Assembly (NCBI GenBank): GCA_023145655.1 | Contig: JAGLDI010000064.1 | Span: 1-7,587 of the forward strand | DNA from: Desulfuromusa sp. | Lineage (GTDB): Bacteria > Desulfobacterota > Desulfuromonadia > Desulfuromonadales > Geopsychrobacteraceae | Direction: 5' to 3' | DNA: 7,587 bases | Part shown: one piece after another, positions 5,777-7,587 of the stretch | Numbering within the stretch: the first letter of the stretch is position 1 | Layout of the letters: each line of letters opens with the position of its first letter | Notes under the pieces: model-generated | Told to the model about the DNA's origin: nothing | The model's input: only the letters and a program-made list of their open reading frames with translations | Databases searched by the model: none | Translations under genes and position numbers: made by a program

Positions 5777-6427
5777 ATGGATAACCTTGAGTTGTTTAAC
5801 GAAGCTGATGTCTCCACCCTCCATTTTGAGAATCTGGCCAAGAGTCACGGATTTGAATCTGTTGCCGGTATAGATGAGGCCGGTCGGGGACCACTGGCCG
5901 GTCCGGTTGTTGCTGCTGCGGTTATCCTGCCAGAAGGGTTTGAACTGCCGGGGTTGACCGATTCAAAGAAATTAACAGAAAAACAGCGGAACAGATTCTA
6001 CCCACAGATCCGTCAGTTGGCAACGGCTGTCGGTGTCGGGGTTGCATCGGTTGCAGAGATTGACCGGATCAATATTCTGCAGGCGACGCTGTTGGCAATG
6101 GAGCGGGCAATTTTGCATTTGTCCAAGGCTCCCGACCATTTGCTAATTGATGGAATCACTCCAATACCACTCAAAATTTCCCAGCAGACCCTGATAAAAG
6201 GGGATAGTCGTTCCCTTTCAATTGCGGCTGCTTCGGTGGTTGCTAAAGTTGTTCGGGATCGAATCATGCAAAGTTTTGCCAGACAATTGCCTGAATACGG
6301 TTTTGCCAAACACAAAGGTTATGGAACCCGGTTACATCGTCAGGCAATCGCTGAATTTGGTCCATGTTATTTACATCGGAAAACTTTTTCCGGAGTGAAG
6401 GAGTATCTGGAGAAGGCTGTTGACTGA
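5777..6427 (+). CDS. rnhB: Ribonuclease HII
   Basis: RNase HII, 216 residues, a cytosolic endonuclease that cuts the RNA strand of RNA-DNA hybrids and starts removal of single ribonucleotides from DNA. Seen motifs: GIDEAGRGPLAGPVVAAAV at 31-49 with D33 and E34; TDSKKLTEKQR at 61-71; LLIDG with D125; KGDSRSLSIAAASVVAKVVR at 141-160, with D143 likely completing the four acidic metal ligands; and the GYG loop (181-183), whose tyrosine senses the RNA-DNA junction. The first 25 or so residues are an N-terminal extension before the conserved core. The ATG at 5777 follows a modest GGTGA (5766-5770). The gene lies straight after the rplS terminator, so its transcription must come from read-through or an unrecognised promoter. 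It overlaps yraN by 8 bases. Confidence 0.97.
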   Translation: MDNLELFNEADVSTLHFENLAKSHGFESVAGIDEAGRGPLAGPVVAAAVILPEGFELPGLTDSKKLTEKQRNRFYPQIRQLATAVGVGVASVAEIDRINILQATLLAMERAILHLSKAPDHLLIDGITPIPLKISQQTLIKGDSRSLSIAAASVVAKVVRDRIMQSFARQLPEYGFAKHKGYGTRLHRQAIAEFGPCYLHRKTFSGVKEYLEKAVD

Positions 6428-6791
6428 GGCGCGTTTGACCCTTGGAGCCTGGGGGGAGGAGCGGGCGGCAGATTATTTATCCCGACAGGGGATAAAAATT
6501 ATTGAACGTAACTATCGGACTCCGGTCGGTGAAATTGACATCATTGCCCGGCATAAATCCTGGTTGATTTTTATTGAGGTAAAAACCAGGCGCAGTACCC
6601 TCTTCGGAACCCCCCAGGAGGCGGTCGGACCCCGTAAACAACGGCAAATTATCCGCACTGCTCACTGGTATCTGCAGAATAATAAAAAGCTGAAATTACA
6701 GCCCCGATTTGATGTTATCGCCATTTTGTGCCAGAGTGGTGCTGAAGTTCAGATAACACATATTCAAGACGCCTTTTCCCTGTCTGATTAA
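6420..6791 (+). CDS. yraN: YraN/UPF0102 family protein (predicted restriction-endonuclease-like fold)
   Basis: A 123-residue UPF0102 protein. The family has a PD-(D/E)XK nuclease-like fold and is often found beside rnhB, but its cellular role is not settled. The family markers are all here: GAWGEERAADYLSRQG at 9-24, NYRTPVGEIDIIARH at 31-45 with E38 and D40, FIEVKTRR with E53 and K55 of the nuclease-type E-V-K motif, the GTPQEAVGPRKQRQI basic helix at 63-77, and RFDVIAI with D98. TTG at 6420 is taken as start because GGAGA (6409-6413) is 6 bases upstream and the next residues match the conserved N-terminus. The start lies inside the end of rnhB, pointing to coupled translation. Whether it is an active nuclease cannot be told from sequence, though the candidate catalytic residues are present. 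Confidence 0.92.
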   Translation: MTEARLTLGAWGEERAADYLSRQGIKIIERNYRTPVGEIDIIARHKSWLIFIEVKTRRSTLFGTPQEAVGPRKQRQIIRTAHWYLQNNKKLKLQPRFDVIAILCQSGAEVQITHIQDAFSLSD

Positions 6792-6821
6792 AAACTCTGT
6801 AGTCATTGTACTGGAGTCAAT

Positions 6822-7587
6822 ATGGCTAAGCAGAACGGAAAACCCTCTCTCTCTCTTGCCGATTTTGGTCTGCTCCGGATTGGGGTTGCTACCCCTGAAT
6901 TGAGAGTTGCCGATGTCGACTATAATTGTGCTGAAATTTGTAAAATTGCCCGACTGGCCCATCTGAAACAATGTCGGTTGATCCTCTATCCGGAACTATG
7001 CCTGACCGGATACAGCTGTGCCGATCTATTTTTTCAGCAACAATTACAACAAAGAGTTGAAACAGCTCTCCTGGAATTGGCGCAATTGTCGGCTGCGGAA
7101 GATGTGACTCTGGTGGTTGGTGCTCCGATTTCGATTTCCGGGCGATTGTTCAATTGTGCTGCATTTATCTCCGGGGGTAAAATCTGCGGACTTGTCCCTA
7201 AGTCCTTTTTACCCAACAGTGGTGAATTTTACGAACAACGCTGGTTTTGTTCGGCTTTTGAGTGTCATGCTGAGTATTTGCAACTTGATTCTCAGCAAGT
7301 TCCCGTTGGTACTGACCTGTTATTTCAAGTTGCAGATTTTCCCAGTGCCCTGATCGGGGTTGAAATTTGCGAGGATGCCTGGTCGGTTGCTCCTCCAAGT
7401 GGCTCGCAGGCTCTGGCTGGGGCAACTTTATTACTGAATTTATCGGCCAGCCCCGAGATTCTTGGCAAACATGCCTACCGGCGTAATTTGGTAGCATCTC
7501 AATCGGCTCGTTGTCTGGCTGCTTATGCCTATTCTTCAGCTGGACCGAACGAATCGAGTACTGATCTGGTGTTTTCTGGTCACTCTT
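6822..7587 (+). CDS. nadE: Glutamine-dependent NAD+ synthetase, N-terminal part (runs off the window)
   Basis: The first 255 residues of a large glutamine-dependent NAD+ synthetase, which converts nicotinate adenine dinucleotide to NAD+ with ammonia from glutamine. Only the nitrilase-type glutaminase domain is visible; the ATP-dependent synthetase domain should lie beyond 7587. The catalytic triad is readable: E58 in YPELCLTGYS, K127 in LVPKSFLPNSGEFYEQRWF and C183 in VEICEDAW. Further matches to the long, Mycobacterium-type enzyme are PVGTDLLF (161-168), AGATLLLNLSASP (199-211) and SARCLAAYAYSSAGPNESSTDLVF (228-251). The ATG at 6822 has GGAG (6813-6816) 5 bases upstream and follows yraN by 30 bases on the same strand, so co-transcription with rnhB-yraN is likely. 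About 18 residues precede the first conserved strand LRIGVAT. The open frame continues to the last base. Confidence 0.94.
   Translation, partial: MAKQNGKPSLSLADFGLLRIGVATPELRVADVDYNCAEICKIARLAHLKQCRLILYPELCLTGYSCADLFFQQQLQQRVETALLELAQLSAAEDVTLVVGAPISISGRLFNCAAFISGGKICGLVPKSFLPNSGEFYEQRWFCSAFECHAEYLQLDSQQVPVGTDLLFQVADFPSALIGVEICEDAWSVAPPSGSQALAGATLLLNLSASPEILGKHAYRRNLVASQSARCLAAYAYSSAGPNESSTDLVFSGHS

Noticed and set aside
1..7587. A novel defence, mobile or biosynthetic system in the window
   Set aside because: All sizeable open frames belong to housekeeping families or small conserved proteins in a standard operon order; no repeats, integrases, toxin-antitoxin pairs or unusual composition shifts were seen.

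Overview
The window is a chromosomal housekeeping block from a Gram-negative bacterium, most likely a member of the Desulfuromonadales/Desulfuromonadia (Geobacter, Pelobacter, Desulfuromonas relatives). This placement is an inference. It rests on the gene order ffh-rpsP-khpA-rimM-trmD-rplS-rnhB-yraN, the presence of a DUF3343 gene and a DUF721 gene next to it, and a roughly balanced base composition judged by eye. Nothing looks mobile: there are no transposase, integrase, tRNA, rRNA, CRISPR or long direct repeats.

Left part (1-1650). A TrmN6-like tRNA adenine methyltransferase reads rightward; it lacks only the first base of its probable start codon. It meets, tail to tail, a leftward pair: a small hydrophobic membrane protein followed by a DUF721/DciA-like protein. 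The pair overlaps by ATGA, so the two are probably translationally coupled. The convergent stop codons share the palindrome TTAA. A good leftward promoter lies at 1537-1566. The 154 bases between the divergent start codons (1498-1651) hold this promoter and possibly a weak rightward one.

Middle part (1652-5706). A short DUF3343 protein (putative Se/S carrier-like) starts with GTG. It is followed by a strong sigma-70-type promoter with a perfect -35 box, overlapped by an imperfect inverted repeat, and then ffh (SRP GTPase). Next come rpsP (bS16), khpA (KH-domain RNA-binding protein), rimM (30S maturation), trmD (m1G37 tRNA methylation) and rplS (bL19). All point the same way with short gaps or a TAATG stop/start overlap. 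This is the classical ribosome-biogenesis operon: two ribosomal proteins, a 30S assembly factor that contacts the 30S head, a tRNA modification enzyme, an RNA chaperone, and the protein that targets nascent membrane proteins.

Right part (5707-7587). A strong intrinsic terminator follows rplS and ends only 15 bases before rnhB (RNase HII). rnhB overlaps yraN (UPF0102 nuclease-fold protein, TTG start) by 8 bases. A glutamine-dependent NAD synthetase (nadE) begins 30 bases later and runs off the window, with only its nitrilase-type glutaminase domain visible.

I did not find a new biological system. The items most worth a second look are the poorly characterised DUF3343 gene beside ffh, the membrane protein/DciA coupled pair, a Glu-to-Ala change in the GRYEG-type motif of TrmD, and the terminator that leaves no room for a separate rnhB promoter.
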